Positions 1-9,805 of a stretch of DNA of 64,000 nucleotides are shown piece after piece. Positions within the stretch are counted from its first letter, which is position 1. Each line of letters begins with the position of its first letter. The translations under genes and the position numbers were made by a program. Source of the stretch: Nonomuraea candida (lineage in GTDB: Bacteria; Actinomycetota; Actinomycetes; Streptosporangiales; Streptosporangiaceae); assembly GCF_000725485.1 (NCBI RefSeq), contig NZ_JOAG01000010.1:62001-126000 (forward strand), written 5' to 3'. The notes beneath the pieces were generated by a model, which saw only the letters and a program-made list of their open reading frames with translations, ran no database searches and had not been told where the DNA came from.

Positions 1-83
1 GCGAAAAAGCAGCAAAAAGTAGTAACGCGTGCGGCGTTTCATCTGTCTACCTTCGCGCCGACATCCTGATCAAGACCCGTTCC

Positions 84-112
84 TTGACGGGTAGCTGCGA
101 CTGGTGTTACTG
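84..112 (+). promoter_or_regulatory. Candidate promoter upstream of the S9 protein gene
   Basis: TTGACG at 84-89, a 17-base spacer and TTACTG at 107-112 give a housekeeping-like -35/-10 pair about 120 bases before the ATG at 232. The -35 is good and the -10 poor. The rest of 1-231 shows no gene. Confidence 0.3.
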
Positions 113-231
113 ATGGGGCATTTAGTCCGAAATTCCCCCACATTCTCGGAGTATTTCCCCGGCGTAGGCGCAATACTGGACGGCATCCCTCGCCCCGAGG
201 CGCGGGACATCAGAGGGAGGGGGCGCGCCGG

Positions 232-1992
232 ATGAAGGCGGAGGAACGCTGGCAGGCCAGGTTCCGGGCGTCGCGCATGACGCTGCCGTCCTGGGCGCGC
301 CAGGCCCCGAACCGCTCCATCTACCGCTCCAACGCCACCGGAAAGTGGGAGGTCTACGCCTGGGACCGCGTCACCGGCGCCACCCGCCAGGTCACCGACC
401 AGCCCAAAGGCACGGCATACGCCGCGATCGACCCCACCGGCCAGTGGATCTACTGGTTCGCCGACACCGACGGCGACGAGTTCGGCGGCTGGTGGCGCGC
501 GCCGTTCACGGGCGGCGAGGCCGCGCCGGTCGCGCCCGACCTGCCGCCGGGCCAGCCGGGCGGCATCGCGCTGTCCACGACCGGCGTCGCGGCGATCAGC
601 CTGGCCCGCGAAGGGGCGTTCCGCATCCACCTGGTGCGCGCGGGCGAGCCGGCCCGCACCCTGTACGAGCACTCCGAGGCCGCCTGGGTGGCCGCCATGT
701 CGCTCGACGGCTCCCTCATCGCCATCAACCACGGCGAATACGGCGACGTGCGCCACCCGGCGCTCCGCGTCGTGCGCCAGAACGGCGACACGGTCGGCGA
801 GCTCCACGACGGCCCCGCCAAGGGCGTGGTCGGCCTCAGCTTCGCCCCGGTGCCGGGCGACCGCCGCCTGCTGGCCCTGCACGAGCGCCGCCAGCGCCAC
901 GAGCCCCTGGTCTGGGACCCGGTGACCGGCGAGCAGCGCGAGATCTGGCTGCGCGACTCCGGCGACCTGACCGCCGAGTGGTACGACGACGGCCGCGGCC
1001 TGCTCATCCTGCGCGACGACCGCGCCCGCAGCCACCTGCACCGCTACGACCTCGCCGGCGGCGGCCTGACCCTGATCGAGACGCCGCAGGGCGTGATCGA
1101 GGAGGCCGCGCCCAGGCCCGGCGGCCACGTCGAATACTCCTGGTCCAACGCCTCGCGCCCGCCCGTCATCCGGTCCAGCACCGGCCAGGTCGTGGTCAAC
1201 CCCATCGGCCCGCCGGCCCCGCCGAGCGTGCCGGTGGAGGACATCGACGTCGAGGGCGAGGGCGGCCTCATCCACGCGCTGGTGTCCAGGCCGGAGGCGG
1301 GCGCCGCCCCCTATCCCACCGTCTTCCTGCTGCACGGCGGGCCGACGGCGCACGACCGCGACGCGTTCTCGCCGGAGGTGGCGGCCTGGGTGGACGCGGG
1401 GTTCGCGGTGGTGCGGGTCAACTACCGGGGCTCGACCGGCTACGGCTCGGCCTGGCGCAACGCGCTCCACGGCGACGTGGGGCACATCGAGCTGGCCGAC
1501 GTGGCGGCCGTGCGCCGGCGGGTGGTCGAGCGCGGCATCGCCGACGCCGACCGTACGGTGCTGGCGGGCTCCGCGTGGGGCGGCTACCTGACGCTGCTCG
1601 GCCTCGGCACCCAGCCCGGCCTGTGGGCGTGCGGCATCGCGGCGGTGCCGATCGCCTGCCACCAGACCTCCTACGAGGACGAGGCGGAGAGCCTGCGCGC
1701 CTATCACCGCGCCCTGCTCGGCGGCTCCCCCGACGAGCAGCCCGAACGGTACGCCGCCAGCTCCCCGATCACCTACGTCGACCGGATCGAGGCCCCGCTG
1801 CTGATCCTGGCGGGCGAGAACGACACGCGGTGCCCGCTGCGCCAGATCGAGAAATATGTGGCCGCGCTGGCCGAGCACGGCCGCGAGCACGAGGTCTACA
1901 CCTACGACGCGATCCGGGGCTCGCTCGTGGTCGCGGAGCGGATCGCGCAGACGATGCTCCAGCTCGAATTCGCCCGCAAGCACGTGGGTTGA
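232..1992 (+). CDS. S9-family prolyl oligopeptidase-like protein, catalytic Ser and His lost
   Basis: 586 residues. The N-terminal ~330 residues resemble a beta-propeller (repeated strand/turn stretches with W and D, e.g. AIDPTGQWIYWF), and the C-terminal ~250 residues are an alpha/beta hydrolase of the S9 family (FLLHGGP near 365, NYRGSTGYG near 398). Active relatives carry G-x-S-W-G-G-Y at the nucleophile elbow and a His in YDAGHGS. Here the elbow reads AGSAWGGY, putting Ala448 where the nucleophile belongs, and the His loop reads YDAIRGS, putting Arg562 where the His belongs. Only the Asp (Asp531 in GENDTRCP) remains. It should therefore be a binding or scaffold protein rather than a peptidase. 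No signal peptide is seen. The ATG is preceded by GAGGGAGGG. It is convergent with the PP2C gene. Confidence 0.85.
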   Translation: MKAEERWQARFRASRMTLPSWARQAPNRSIYRSNATGKWEVYAWDRVTGATRQVTDQPKGTAYAAIDPTGQWIYWFADTDGDEFGGWWRAPFTGGEAAPVAPDLPPGQPGGIALSTTGVAAISLAREGAFRIHLVRAGEPARTLYEHSEAAWVAAMSLDGSLIAINHGEYGDVRHPALRVVRQNGDTVGELHDGPAKGVVGLSFAPVPGDRRLLALHERRQRHEPLVWDPVTGEQREIWLRDSGDLTAEWYDDGRGLLILRDDRARSHLHRYDLAGGGLTLIETPQGVIEEAAPRPGGHVEYSWSNASRPPVIRSSTGQVVVNPIGPPAPPSVPVEDIDVEGEGGLIHALVSRPEAGAAPYPTVFLLHGGPTAHDRDAFSPEVAAWVDAGFAVVRVNYRGSTGYGSAWRNALHGDVGHIELADVAAVRRRVVERGIADADRTVLAGSAWGGYLTLLGLGTQPGLWACGIAAVPIACHQTSYEDEAESLRAYHRALLGGSPDEQPERYAASSPITYVDRIEAPLLILAGENDTRCPLRQIEKYVAALAEHGREHEVYTYDAIRGSLVVAERIAQTMLQLEFARKHVG

Positions 1993-2022
1993 CCTGGCAG
2001 GTTGACGCTCTGTAAGAATAGC

Positions 2023-2052
2023 GCTGACCCTGATCCTTGAGTGCCGGTCAGC
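2023..2052. terminator. Weak hairpin between convergent genes
   Basis: GCTGACC (2023-2029) and GGTCAGC (2046-2052) form a 7-bp stem with a 16-base loop between the tail-to-tail S9 and PP2C genes. There is no T-run. A role as bidirectional terminator is a guess from position. Confidence 0.3.
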
Positions 2053-2206
2053 TCCCCTGTCAACGTCTCGCCCATCGCAGTCGGCCGAAAGGCGCACCTT
2101 TGAGCACCACTTCCGCCCGCGCGCCCCTGGCGGCGGCGCGCCGCGACACCCCGGCCCCGCGGGAAACGCGGTGAGCCCGCTGACCACCGGCGTGCGGCCG
2201 GTGCGG

Positions 2207-3748
2207 CTAGCGGGCGCGCAGGACCACGATGGCCAGGTCGTCGGCGCTGGGCTCGGAGGCGAACTCGGCCGCGCCCCTGCGGATGCGCTCGGCCACCGCC
2301 CTGGCCGACAGCCCCGCGCACTCGGCCAGCAGCTTGGCCAGGCCGCCGTCGTCGTCGAGCAGCCGCCCGCCCGAGCGCCGCTCGGTCACCCCGTCGGTCA
2401 CGGCCAGCAGCACGTCGCCGTGGTCGAGGTGCACGGTGTCGGCCTCGAACACCACCTCGTGGAAGACCCCCAGCAGCGACTGCGGCGTGGTCACCGCCTC
2501 GACCTTGCCGCTCGGCTTGAGCCGCAGGGCCTCGGGGTGACCGGCCGACACCAGCCGCACCTCCAGCCCGTCGGGCACCGGCGTGATGTCGCCGTGCAGC
2601 AGCGTGAGGAACCTGGCCCGCTCCCCCTCCTCCAGGATCGCCTGGTTGAGCCGGCCGAGCACCGCGGCGACGCCGTAGCCCTCCCTGGCCAGCAGCCGCA
2701 GCGTGTGGCGGGCCAGGCCGGTCACGGCGGCGGCCTCGGGGCCGGTGCCGCAGACGTCGCCGATCGCGAAGCGCCAGGAGTCGTCGCCCGCCTTGAACAG
2801 GTCGTAGAAGTCGCCGCCGACCTCGTTGGCCTCGCCGGCGGGCTCGTAGATGACGCCGTAGTCGAGCCCGGGCACCTCGGGCTCGTTGGGCGGCAGCAGG
2901 CTGCGCTGCAGGGCCCGGTTGGCCGCGGCCTGCTGGGCGTAGAGGCGGGCGTTGTCCATGGCCAGCGCGGCGCGCCTGCCGATGTCCTCGGCGAACTGGA
3001 TGACCTCGTCGGGGAAGCGGTCGGGCCGGCCCAGGCACATCATGCCGAGGCTGCGCCCGCGCGCGGTCAGCGGCACGGCGAGCACCTGCGACTCGGCCAG
3101 GTGGATCAGGGAGGTGACCCTGGTGTCGGCGGCGCTGACGTCCATCTCGTCGAGCTGCTCGCGCAGCCCGTCGATCCTGGCCTCGTCGGCGTGCCAGAGA
3201 TAGACCAGCCGCGGCGGGCCGGAGTTGTCGGAGGTGTAGACCGCGCACCAGCTCGACAGCCGGGGCACGACCACCTGGGCGATGATCGCCGGCACCATGT
3301 CGGGGTCCAGGGTGCCGGCGAGCAGGTCACTGGCGTCGGCCAGGAACCCCAGCCAGTGCGGCCCCCTGCTGCTCTCCTCCAGCCATTCGGCTGCCACCCT
3401 GTCGGCGGAGCCGGGTAGCGTGAGCCTTGCCCAATGGACACGGGAATCGCCCGCAAAGGTGACTCCCCACTCCTCGACGTTGACGGAAGGAGCCTTCGGA
3501 TCGCTTTGGGAGAGGTTTCGTTGCCGCAACTCCACCTGGACTGCGTCCCCGAAATGCTTCCAAATCACCTCAAACGGCTCGTCAGCGACCTGCTCGGCCA
3601 GATCGGCGGCGGCCTGCTCGGCGGTATGGAGCACGCCACCGGTGGCCCACGCGGTCATCACCTCGCGCGTGAACCTCATCGCAGCCGTCACAGCGGTCTC
3701 GCCGGGCGCGAACGTCGCAGCCAGCACCGCATGGGGAGAAGCAGTCAT
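2207..3748 (-). CDS. GAF-SpoIIE (PP2C-type) serine/threonine phosphatase
   Basis: About 513 residues from the ATG at 3748; a TTG at 3793 would add 15. An N-terminal actinobacterial region (~1-140) is followed by a GAF-like sensor domain (~150-280, ending in RRAALAMDNARLYAQQ), a short coiled linker and a SpoIIE/PP2C phosphatase domain (~300-510). Metal-binding motifs look intact: EVGGDFYDLF, IGDVCGTGPEAAA, AVTDGVTERR and SADDLAIVVLRAR. Such enzymes dephosphorylate STAS anti-anti-sigma factors and so release stress sigma factors. It is divergent from a HAMP-repeat hybrid kinase, the arrangement seen for osaC beside osaA/osaB in Streptomyces coelicolor. Unlike OsaC, no RsbW-type kinase domain is visible here, so orthology is not claimed. 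The stop lies in GGCTAGCG. Confidence 0.85.
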   Translation of the reverse strand: MTASPHAVLAATFAPGETAVTAAMRFTREVMTAWATGGVLHTAEQAAADLAEQVADEPFEVIWKHFGDAVQVELRQRNLSQSDPKAPSVNVEEWGVTFAGDSRVHWARLTLPGSADRVAAEWLEESSRGPHWLGFLADASDLLAGTLDPDMVPAIIAQVVVPRLSSWCAVYTSDNSGPPRLVYLWHADEARIDGLREQLDEMDVSAADTRVTSLIHLAESQVLAVPLTARGRSLGMMCLGRPDRFPDEVIQFAEDIGRRAALAMDNARLYAQQAAANRALQRSLLPPNEPEVPGLDYGVIYEPAGEANEVGGDFYDLFKAGDDSWRFAIGDVCGTGPEAAAVTGLARHTLRLLAREGYGVAAVLGRLNQAILEEGERARFLTLLHGDITPVPDGLEVRLVSAGHPEALRLKPSGKVEAVTTPQSLLGVFHEVVFEADTVHLDHGDVLLAVTDGVTERRSGGRLLDDDGGLAKLLAECAGLSARAVAERIRRGAAEFASEPSADDLAIVVLRAR

Positions 3749-3868
3749 CCCAACGTGCCTACCACACTTCCCGCTGACTTGGGGTAAATCCAAGGACAGG
3801 ACTACGAGCTACTCATCGTGACAGACTTGAATCACTCGCCGGAGCCAGCAGCGGGTGAAGGAGGCCCC

Positions 3869-6800
3869 ATGACCACGGCCAAGGCCGCGCCAAGCTCAGA
3901 GGAGAGGACTTACACCGAGTCGGATCTCGTGCCCATCCTGGAGACTCTCTTCTCTTGGCGTGACGGCGACTTCCGGCGTCGGGTTCCTCATGCCCCTCCG
4001 GGCATCCTCAGCGAGGTGCGGCTGCTGCTCAACGAAGTGGCCGACCGTCGCGAGCATCTCGCCAACGAGCTGGTACGCGTACGTAAAGAAGTCGTCAAGG
4101 AAGGCCGCTTCGGCGAGCGCCTGACGCCCGGCCCCGGCGTCGGCGCCTGGGCGGAGAGCGTCGAGTCGGTCAACATGCTGATCGACGCGCTCGTGAGCCC
4201 GGTGAGCGGCGCGGCCGACGTCATCGACGCGGTCGCCAAGGGTGACCTGTCGCGGCGCATCGACCTCGACCGGTCGGCGCGCGGCGAGGTGCGCCGGCTG
4301 GGCAAGGCCATCAACGGCATGGTCGACCAGCTCGCGCTGTTCAACTCCGAGGTCACGAGGGTGGCGCGCGAGGCGGGCACCGAGGGCCGGCTGGGCGGCA
4401 GCGCCAACCTGCGCGGCATGTCGGGAAGCTGGCGCGACCTGACCGAAGCGGTCAACACGATGTCCTCGCGCGTGGCGGCGCAGGTGCGCGACATCGCCGT
4501 GGTGACCACCGCCGTGGCCAAGGGCGACCTGAGCCGCAAGGTCACGGTCGACGCCGTGGGCGAGATGTTCGAGCTGAAGAACACCGTCAACACGATGGTC
4601 GACCAGCTCTCGGGCTTCGCCGAAGAGGTGACCAGGGTCGCCCGCGAGGTGGGCACGGAGGGCCAGCTCGGCGGCCAGGCGCAGGTGACCGGCGTGTCGG
4701 GCGTCTGGAAGGACCTCACCGACAACGTCAACTTCATGGCCAACAACCTCACCTCCCAGGTGCGCAGCATCGCGACCGTGGCGACGGCGGTGGCCCAGGG
4801 CAACCTGTCGAAGAAGATCACCGTTGACGCGCAGGGCGAGATCCTGCAGCTCAAGGACACCCTCAACACCATGGTCGACCAGCTCCCTCACCGACAACGT
4901 CAACTCCATGGCCAACAACCTCACCTACCAGGTGCGCAACATCGCCCAGGTCACCACGGCCGTGGCCAACGGCGACCTCACCCGCAAGATCGACGTCGAC
5001 GCGCAGGGCGAGATCCTCGAGCTCAAGTCGACCATGAACACGATGGTCGAGCAGCTCTCGTCGTTCGCCTCCGAGGTGACCCGCGTGGCCCGCGAGGTCG
5101 GCACGGAAGGCCAGCTCGGCGGCCAGGCGCAGGTGCGCGGCGTGTCCGGGGTCTGGAAGGACCTCACCGACAACGTCAACTCGATGGCCAACAACCTGAC
5201 CTCGCAGGTGCGCCAGATCGCGGCGGTGTCGTCCGCGGTGGCCCAGGGCAACCTGTCGAAGAAGATCACCGTTGACGCGCAGGGCGAGATCCTGCAGCTC
5301 AAGGACACCCTCAACACCATGGTCGACCAGCTCGGGCGTGTCGGGCGTCTGGAAAGACCTCACCGACAACGTCAACTCCATGGCCAACAACCTGACCTAC
5401 CAGGTGCGCAACATCGCCGAGGTGACCACCGCGGTCGCCAACGGCGACCTCACCCGCAAGATCGACGTGAACGCCCAGGGCGAGATCCTGGCGCTCAAGA
5501 CGACCGTCAACCGGATGGTCGACCAGCTCTCGTCGTTCGCCTCCGAGGTGACCCGCGTGGCCCGCGAGGTCGGCACGGAGGGCCAGCTCGGCGGCCAGGC
5601 CCGGGTCGAGGGCGTCGAGGGCACGTGGAAGCGCCTCACCGAGAGCGTCAACGAGCTGGCGGGCAGCCTCACCACGCAGATCCGCGCCATCGCGACCGTG
5701 ACCAGCGCCGTCGCCCGCGGCGACCTGACCCGTTCCATCGCCATCGAGGCGCAGGGCGAGCTGGCCGAGCTGAAGGACAACATCAACTCGATGGTGGGCA
5801 GCCTGCGCGAGACCACGCAGGCCAACCAGGAGCAAGACTGGCTCAAGTCCAACCTGGCCCGCATCTCCCGGCTCATGCAGGGCCACCGCGACCTGCTCGA
5901 AGTGGCCAAGCTGACGATGAGCGAGCTGACGCCGCTGGTCTCGGCCCGCTACGGCGCCTTCTACAGCATCGACCCCGAGGGCGACCACGAGCTGATCCTC
6001 ATCGGCGGCTACGGGGTGCGCCCCGACCGGGGCCCGCGCCAGCGCTTCGCGATCGGCGAGGGCATCGTCGGGCAGGCGGCCCGCGAGGGCAGGCACATCG
6101 TGCTCGACGACGTGCCGCCGCAGTTCATCACCATCGACAGCGGCCTCAGCCGCTCCACGCCCGCGCAGATCGTGGTGCTGCCGATCCTGTTCGAGAACCG
6201 CGTGCTGGGCGTGCTGGAGCTGGCCTCGTTCACGCCGTTCGGCGAGGTGCACCTCGACTTCCTGACGCAGCTCGTCGAGACCATCGGCGTCACGATGAAC
6301 ACGATCATCGCCAACTCCCGCACCGAGGACCTGCTGACCGAGTCGCAGCGGCTCACCCGCGAGCTGCAGGAACGCTCCGACGAGCTGCAGCGCCAGCAGG
6401 AGGAGCTGCGCAGGTCCAACGCCGAGCTGGAGGACAAGGCGGCGCTGCTGGCCAAGCAGAACCGCGCGATCGAGATCCAGAACTTCCAGATCGAGCAGGC
6501 CCGCCGCACGCTGGAGGAGCGCGCGGAGCAGCTCGCGGTCTCCTCGCGCTACAAGTCCGAGTTCCTCGCGAACATGTCCCACGAGCTGCGCACGCCGCTC
6601 AACAGCCTGCTGGTGCTGGCCAAGCTGCTGACCGAGAACGCCGAGGGCAACCTCACCTCGCAGCAGGTCGAGTTCGCCCGGACGATCCACAGCGCGGGCT
6701 CGGCGCTGCTCCAGCTCATCAACGACATGCTCGACCTGTCGAAGGTCGAGGCGGGCCGGATGGACATCCACCCGATCCAGGTGTCGCTGCCGAAGATGGT

Positions 6801-7878
6801 CGACCTGCTGGAGGCCGCGTTCGCGCCGCTGGCGCAGGACAAGGGGCTCTCGTTCAGCGTGGAGGTCGATCCCGACGTGCCCCACGAGCTGCGCGCCGAC
6901 GAGCAGCGGCTGCAGCAGGTGCTGCGCAACCTGCTGTCCAACGCGGTGAAGTTCACGCCGAGGGGCGAGGTGAAGCTGCGCGTCGCGATGGCCCCGCCGG
7001 GGGTCGACTTCGACGACGACAGCCTCCACGACGCCACCGATCTGCTGGCCTTCCAGGTGATCGACACCGGCATCGGCATCGCGCCCGACAAGCGCGACGT
7101 CATCTTCGAGGCGTTCAGGCAGGCCGACGGCACCACGAGCCGCAAATACGGCGGCACGGGCCTGGGCCTGGCGATCTGCCGCGACATCGCGCGGCTGCTG
7201 GGCGGCGAGATCCACGTCGACAGCGAGCTGGGCCAGGGCAGCACGTTCACGCTCTACCTGCCGGCCTCCTACACCGGCCCGCTGGCCGCGACCGACCCCG
7301 CCACCGCGCGCCGGCAGCTCATGACGCCGCCGTCGGACGACCAGCAGGGCGCCTCCACGACGCCCGAGCCGCCGCTGCCCTCGCTGGACCTGCCGATGCC
7401 CGAGCTGGTCGAGCCGCCGGTCGAGACGCCCAGCCAGTGGCAGGGCGACGACCCGCTCAACGGCGCCAAGATCCTGATCGTGGACGACGACATCCGCAAC
7501 GTGTTCGCGCTGACCAGCGTGCTGGAGCGGCACGGCTCGACCGTCGTCTACGCTGAAAACGGACGGGAGGGCATCGAGCAGCTCGAACGAAACGAGGACG
7601 TCGCGCTCGTGCTGATGGACATCATGATGCCGGAGATGGACGGGTGGGCCACGACCTCGGCCATCCGCCGCATGCCCCAGTTCGCGGACCTGCCGATCAT
7701 CGCGCTGACCGCCAAGGTCATGCGGGGCGACCGGGAGAAGAGCATCGCCTCGGGTGCTTCCGACTATGTGCCCAAGCCGGTCGACGTGGACCGCCTGCTC
7801 GAACGGTTGCGCGGCTGGCTCAGCCGTGGCCGGGGCTCCGCGTCCGACTCGTCAGCCTCAACAGCCGAAGGGTCGTGA
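3869..7878 (+). pseudogene. HAMP-repeat hybrid sensor histidine kinase (OsaA-like), two out-of-frame joins
   Basis: Cytosolic hybrid kinase read in three frames: 3869-4885, ~4886-5333 and ~5334-7878. It has tandem HAMP units ([32 protein letters not shown]), a GAF domain (~5890-6310), a coiled coil, HisKA ([11 protein letters not shown], His codon 6580-6582), HATPase ([28 protein letters not shown]) and a C-terminal receiver ([30 protein letters not shown]). Both breaks fall directly after NTMVDQL, where about 104 and 83 bases expected from the other HAMP units are missing. Restoring them gives an uninterrupted frame of roughly 1,400 codons. All catalytic motifs remain, so repeat-induced assembly error is as likely as true decay. 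ATG 3869 is preceded by GAAGGAGG; an upstream GTG at 3818 has no such site. It probably signals with the receiver protein 3 bases downstream. Confidence 0.8.
4787..5333 (+). repeat. Two identical 99-base copies inside the HAMP repeats
   Basis: 4787-4885 and 5235-5333 are identical (offset 448) and both encode the [16 protein letters not shown]...NTMVDQL part of a HAMP unit. In both, the reading frame breaks at the exact base after the copy ends. Confidence 0.9.
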
Positions 7879-7881
7879 TCG

Positions 7882-8511
7882 ATGCCGGATCGTGCCAAGA
7901 TCCTCCTCGTCGATGACCGCGAGGAGAACCTGATCGCCCTCGAAGCCATCCTCAGCTCGCTCGATCTGGTGCCCGTACGCGCCAGGTCGGGCGAGGAGGC
8001 GCTCAAAGCGCTGCTCAACACCGAGTTCGCGCTGATCCTGCTGGACGTGCGCATGCCCGGCATGGACGGCTTCGAGACCGCCGCGCACATCAAGCGGCGG
8101 GAGCGCACCCGCAACATCCCGATCATCTTCCTGACCGTGGTGGACAGCGCTCCCGACTACGCCTTCCGCGGTTACGCGGCGGGCGCGGTGGACTATCTGA
8201 CCAAGCCGTTCGACCCCTGGGTACTGCGGGCCAAGGTGTCGGTGTTCACCGAGCTGTACAACATGAACAAGCGCCTGGCCGAACAGGCGACGATGCTCCG
8301 CGACCGCCTCAGCGGCGAGCTGCCGCCGGGGGCGGGCGACCACGCGTCCGTGCTGCCCGAGCTGTCGCGGCGGCTGACGGCGGTGGAGGACGAGCTGGCC
8401 AGGGTCAGGGAGCTGGCCCGCAAGTCGCAGGATCCGGCCCTGGCCGTGCCGCTGGCCGATCTGACCGATCGTGTGACGCATCTGCGCGCCGGATTCGACG
8501 CGCTCTCCTGA
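7882..8511 (+). CDS. Orphan response regulator, receiver plus C-terminal coiled coil (OsaB-like)
   Basis: 209 residues. The receiver domain covers ~5-125, with acidic pocket VDD (10-12), phospho-acceptor Asp55 in LLDVRMPGMDG, Thr85 and Lys108 in LTKPFDP. The rest (~130-209) is helical and coiled-coil-like (LPELSRRLTAVEDELARVRELARK), with no DNA-binding or enzymatic domain. It starts 3 bases after the kinase gene, so the two are one operon. In Streptomyces coelicolor the same arrangement (OsaA kinase, OsaB receiver with coiled coil) serves osmotic-stress adaptation. A role through protein-protein contact, under phosphorylation by the upstream kinase, is inferred from this similarity. A GC-rich hairpin follows the stop. 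Confidence 0.88.
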   Translation: MPDRAKILLVDDREENLIALEAILSSLDLVPVRARSGEEALKALLNTEFALILLDVRMPGMDGFETAAHIKRRERTRNIPIIFLTVVDSAPDYAFRGYAAGAVDYLTKPFDPWVLRAKVSVFTELYNMNKRLAEQATMLRDRLSGELPPGAGDHASVLPELSRRLTAVEDELARVRELARKSQDPALAVPLADLTDRVTHLRAGFDALS

Positions 8512-8523
8512 GCCTTCCCGCGC

Positions 8524-8554
8524 CACCCCCGGGCTTCATCCTGCCCGGGGGGTG
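8524..8554 (+). terminator. Hairpin after the receiver gene
   Basis: CACCCCCGGGC (8524-8534) pairs with GCCCGGGGGGTG (8543-8554), with one bulged G and an 8-base loop. It lies 13 bases after the stop. There is no T-run, as usual for actinobacterial terminators. Confidence 0.6.
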
Positions 8555-8620
8555 TCCGCGCGGCCATGCGCTGCCGGCGGCGAGGGTGAGGCGGGCCGGA
8601 CCCTCCTGGGTGGCCACACA

Positions 8621-8686
8621 CGCGCCGGGCCGCCCTGGGTGCCCGCTCGCGCGCCGGGCCGCCCTGGGTGCCCGCTCGCGCGCCGG
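8621..8686. repeat. 29-base tandem repeat, 2.3 copies
   Basis: Two exact copies (8621-8649, 8650-8678) of a 29-base unit beginning CGCGCCGGGCCGCCCTGGGT, plus 8 bases of a third, in the spacer between convergent genes. Confidence 0.85.
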
Positions 8687-8719
8687 ACTGCCGCGGGCGC
8701 TCGTCGCCGCCGGGGGCGG

Positions 8720-9418
8720 TCAGGTCGTGGCGCGGCGGGTGGCGGCCGAGGCCATGCCGAGCCAGGTATGGGGGTTGCCCTCCCAGCACCAGCCGAGCTT
8801 GGGCGCGCCCTGGCTGATCCAGAGGGCCGGCACGCGGCGGTCGCCGCAGCGGGAGCCGCCCAGCGAGAAGCACTTGTTCTTCACCAGGATCTGCGGGAAC
8901 TGCGTGACCAGCGCGATCCCCTCCTCGATCGTGAGCAGCGCGCGCCCTCTTTCGGTGATGGTGCTCATGGCGTCGTTGGGGATCGCGCCGCAGAACTCCT
9001 CGCCGCGCTCCACCTCGAACAGCAGGTAGGCGCGCGGGTCGGGAAGCGCGGTGGCGGGGGTGGCGACGAACCGCTCAAGGGCGCCGGGCTCGAAGGAACG
9101 ATCGACGAACCCGGGCTTGCGCCCGCCGTGCAGCGTGGTCGCCGGCATGGTCTGCTCGATCGGCGCGACCTGGCGGGTGACCACCAGCAGGAACGGCGCC
9201 CGGCCGCCCGCCGGATCGCAGGCCGTGTCCCCGTGGCGGACGGCGAGCTCCCGCAGCGGGGCGAGCATCGCCTCGAACCCCGCCGGATCGAGCCCGGCCA
9301 TGGCCGGGTAGCCGAGGCCGGCCAGGGTGCGGACCTGCCGGTCGAACTCGGCGCCCGGCTCGAAGGGGGCCTGACCGGTCGCGGGTCCGGCCTGATCGGT
9401 GCCTGGGGTGCGGGCCAA
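8720..9418 (-). CDS. DUF5701-family protein
   Basis: 232 residues from a TTG at 9418, preceded at 5 bases by GGGAGG, the best ribosome site in the region. An ATG at 9511 would add 31 low-complexity residues. The fold is unknown. The sequence matches what I recall of the actinobacterial DUF5701 family: FDRQVRTLAGLGYPAMAGL near the start, FLLVVTRQVAP in the middle, and the C-terminal GGSRCGDRRVPALWISQGAPKLG and CWEGNPHTWLG blocks. There is no signal peptide or membrane segment. It follows a small ORF on the same strand and is divergent from a TetR gene whose operator lies at 9789-9805, so control by that TetR protein is likely. The family assignment is from memory of the pattern. Confidence 0.75.
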   Translation of the reverse strand: MARTPGTDQAGPATGQAPFEPGAEFDRQVRTLAGLGYPAMAGLDPAGFEAMLAPLRELAVRHGDTACDPAGGRAPFLLVVTRQVAPIEQTMPATTLHGGRKPGFVDRSFEPGALERFVATPATALPDPRAYLLFEVERGEEFCGAIPNDAMSTITERGRALLTIEEGIALVTQFPQILVKNKCFSLGGSRCGDRRVPALWISQGAPKLGWCWEGNPHTWLGMASAATRRATT

Positions 9419-9593
9419 GGGGACCTCCCGGGTGAGAGCGGACGAGCGGCGGACGGCGGTGGTGCGGGTGGAGGTCAGTTCAGCTCCCTGAGACGTGCGG
9501 CGATAGGGCATCGAGACCGGCCCGGCTCCCGATGCGGGAAGCGGGACGGGCTTCGGGTCGGTCCGGCTCCCGGGCGGGGGACGGGCCCCGGGG

Positions 9594-9767
9594 TCAGTAC
9601 GCGGCGCGGCGGGGGACGGCGCCGCGAGCGTGCGCGGCGTGCTGCCGCGCCGCCGGCTTCAGCTCGCGAGCCGGTACGGCGGTGCGCCGCCGCACCGCCG
9701 GTCGGTGGACCCGGACGGTGGCGGCGGTGAGGGAGGCGGGCAGCTTGATCTGGATCGGCTCTCGCAT
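9594..9767 (-). CDS. Small basic protein, 57 residues, unknown
   Basis: Proposed small gene on the strand opposite the TetR gene. The ATG at 9767 has AAGG about 6 bases upstream. The frame runs 57 codons to TGA at 9594-9596 with nearly all third positions G or C, as in neighbouring genes. The product begins MREPIQIKLPASLTAATVRV, is rich in Arg and Ala, and ends GAVPRRAAY. No domain, signal peptide or membrane helix is recognised. It sits between the TetR operator and the DUF5701 gene, so it would be the first gene of a TetR-controlled pair. It could equally be a chance frame in GC-rich leader DNA. Confidence 0.45.
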   Translation of the reverse strand: MREPIQIKLPASLTAATVRVHRPAVRRRTAVPARELKPAARQHAAHARGAVPRRAAY

Positions 9768-9788
9768 GTGCACCTTTCCCGTGCAAAA

Positions 9789-9805
9789 CTTATGACGGTA
9801 GTAAG
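9789..9805. promoter_or_regulatory. TetR-type operator
   Basis: 17-base imperfect palindrome CTTATGACGGTAGTAAG (CTTA-nn-AC-n-GT-nn-TAAG). It resembles the TNAC-GTNA half-site pattern of many TetR-family operators and lies 37 bases before the TetR start, between divergent genes. Confidence 0.65.

Noticed and set aside
70..2187. Long minus-strand open frame opposite the S9 gene
   Set aside because: Arg/Pro/Gly/His-rich shadow of a GC-rich gene; no domains, and many similar shadows exist opposite other genes.
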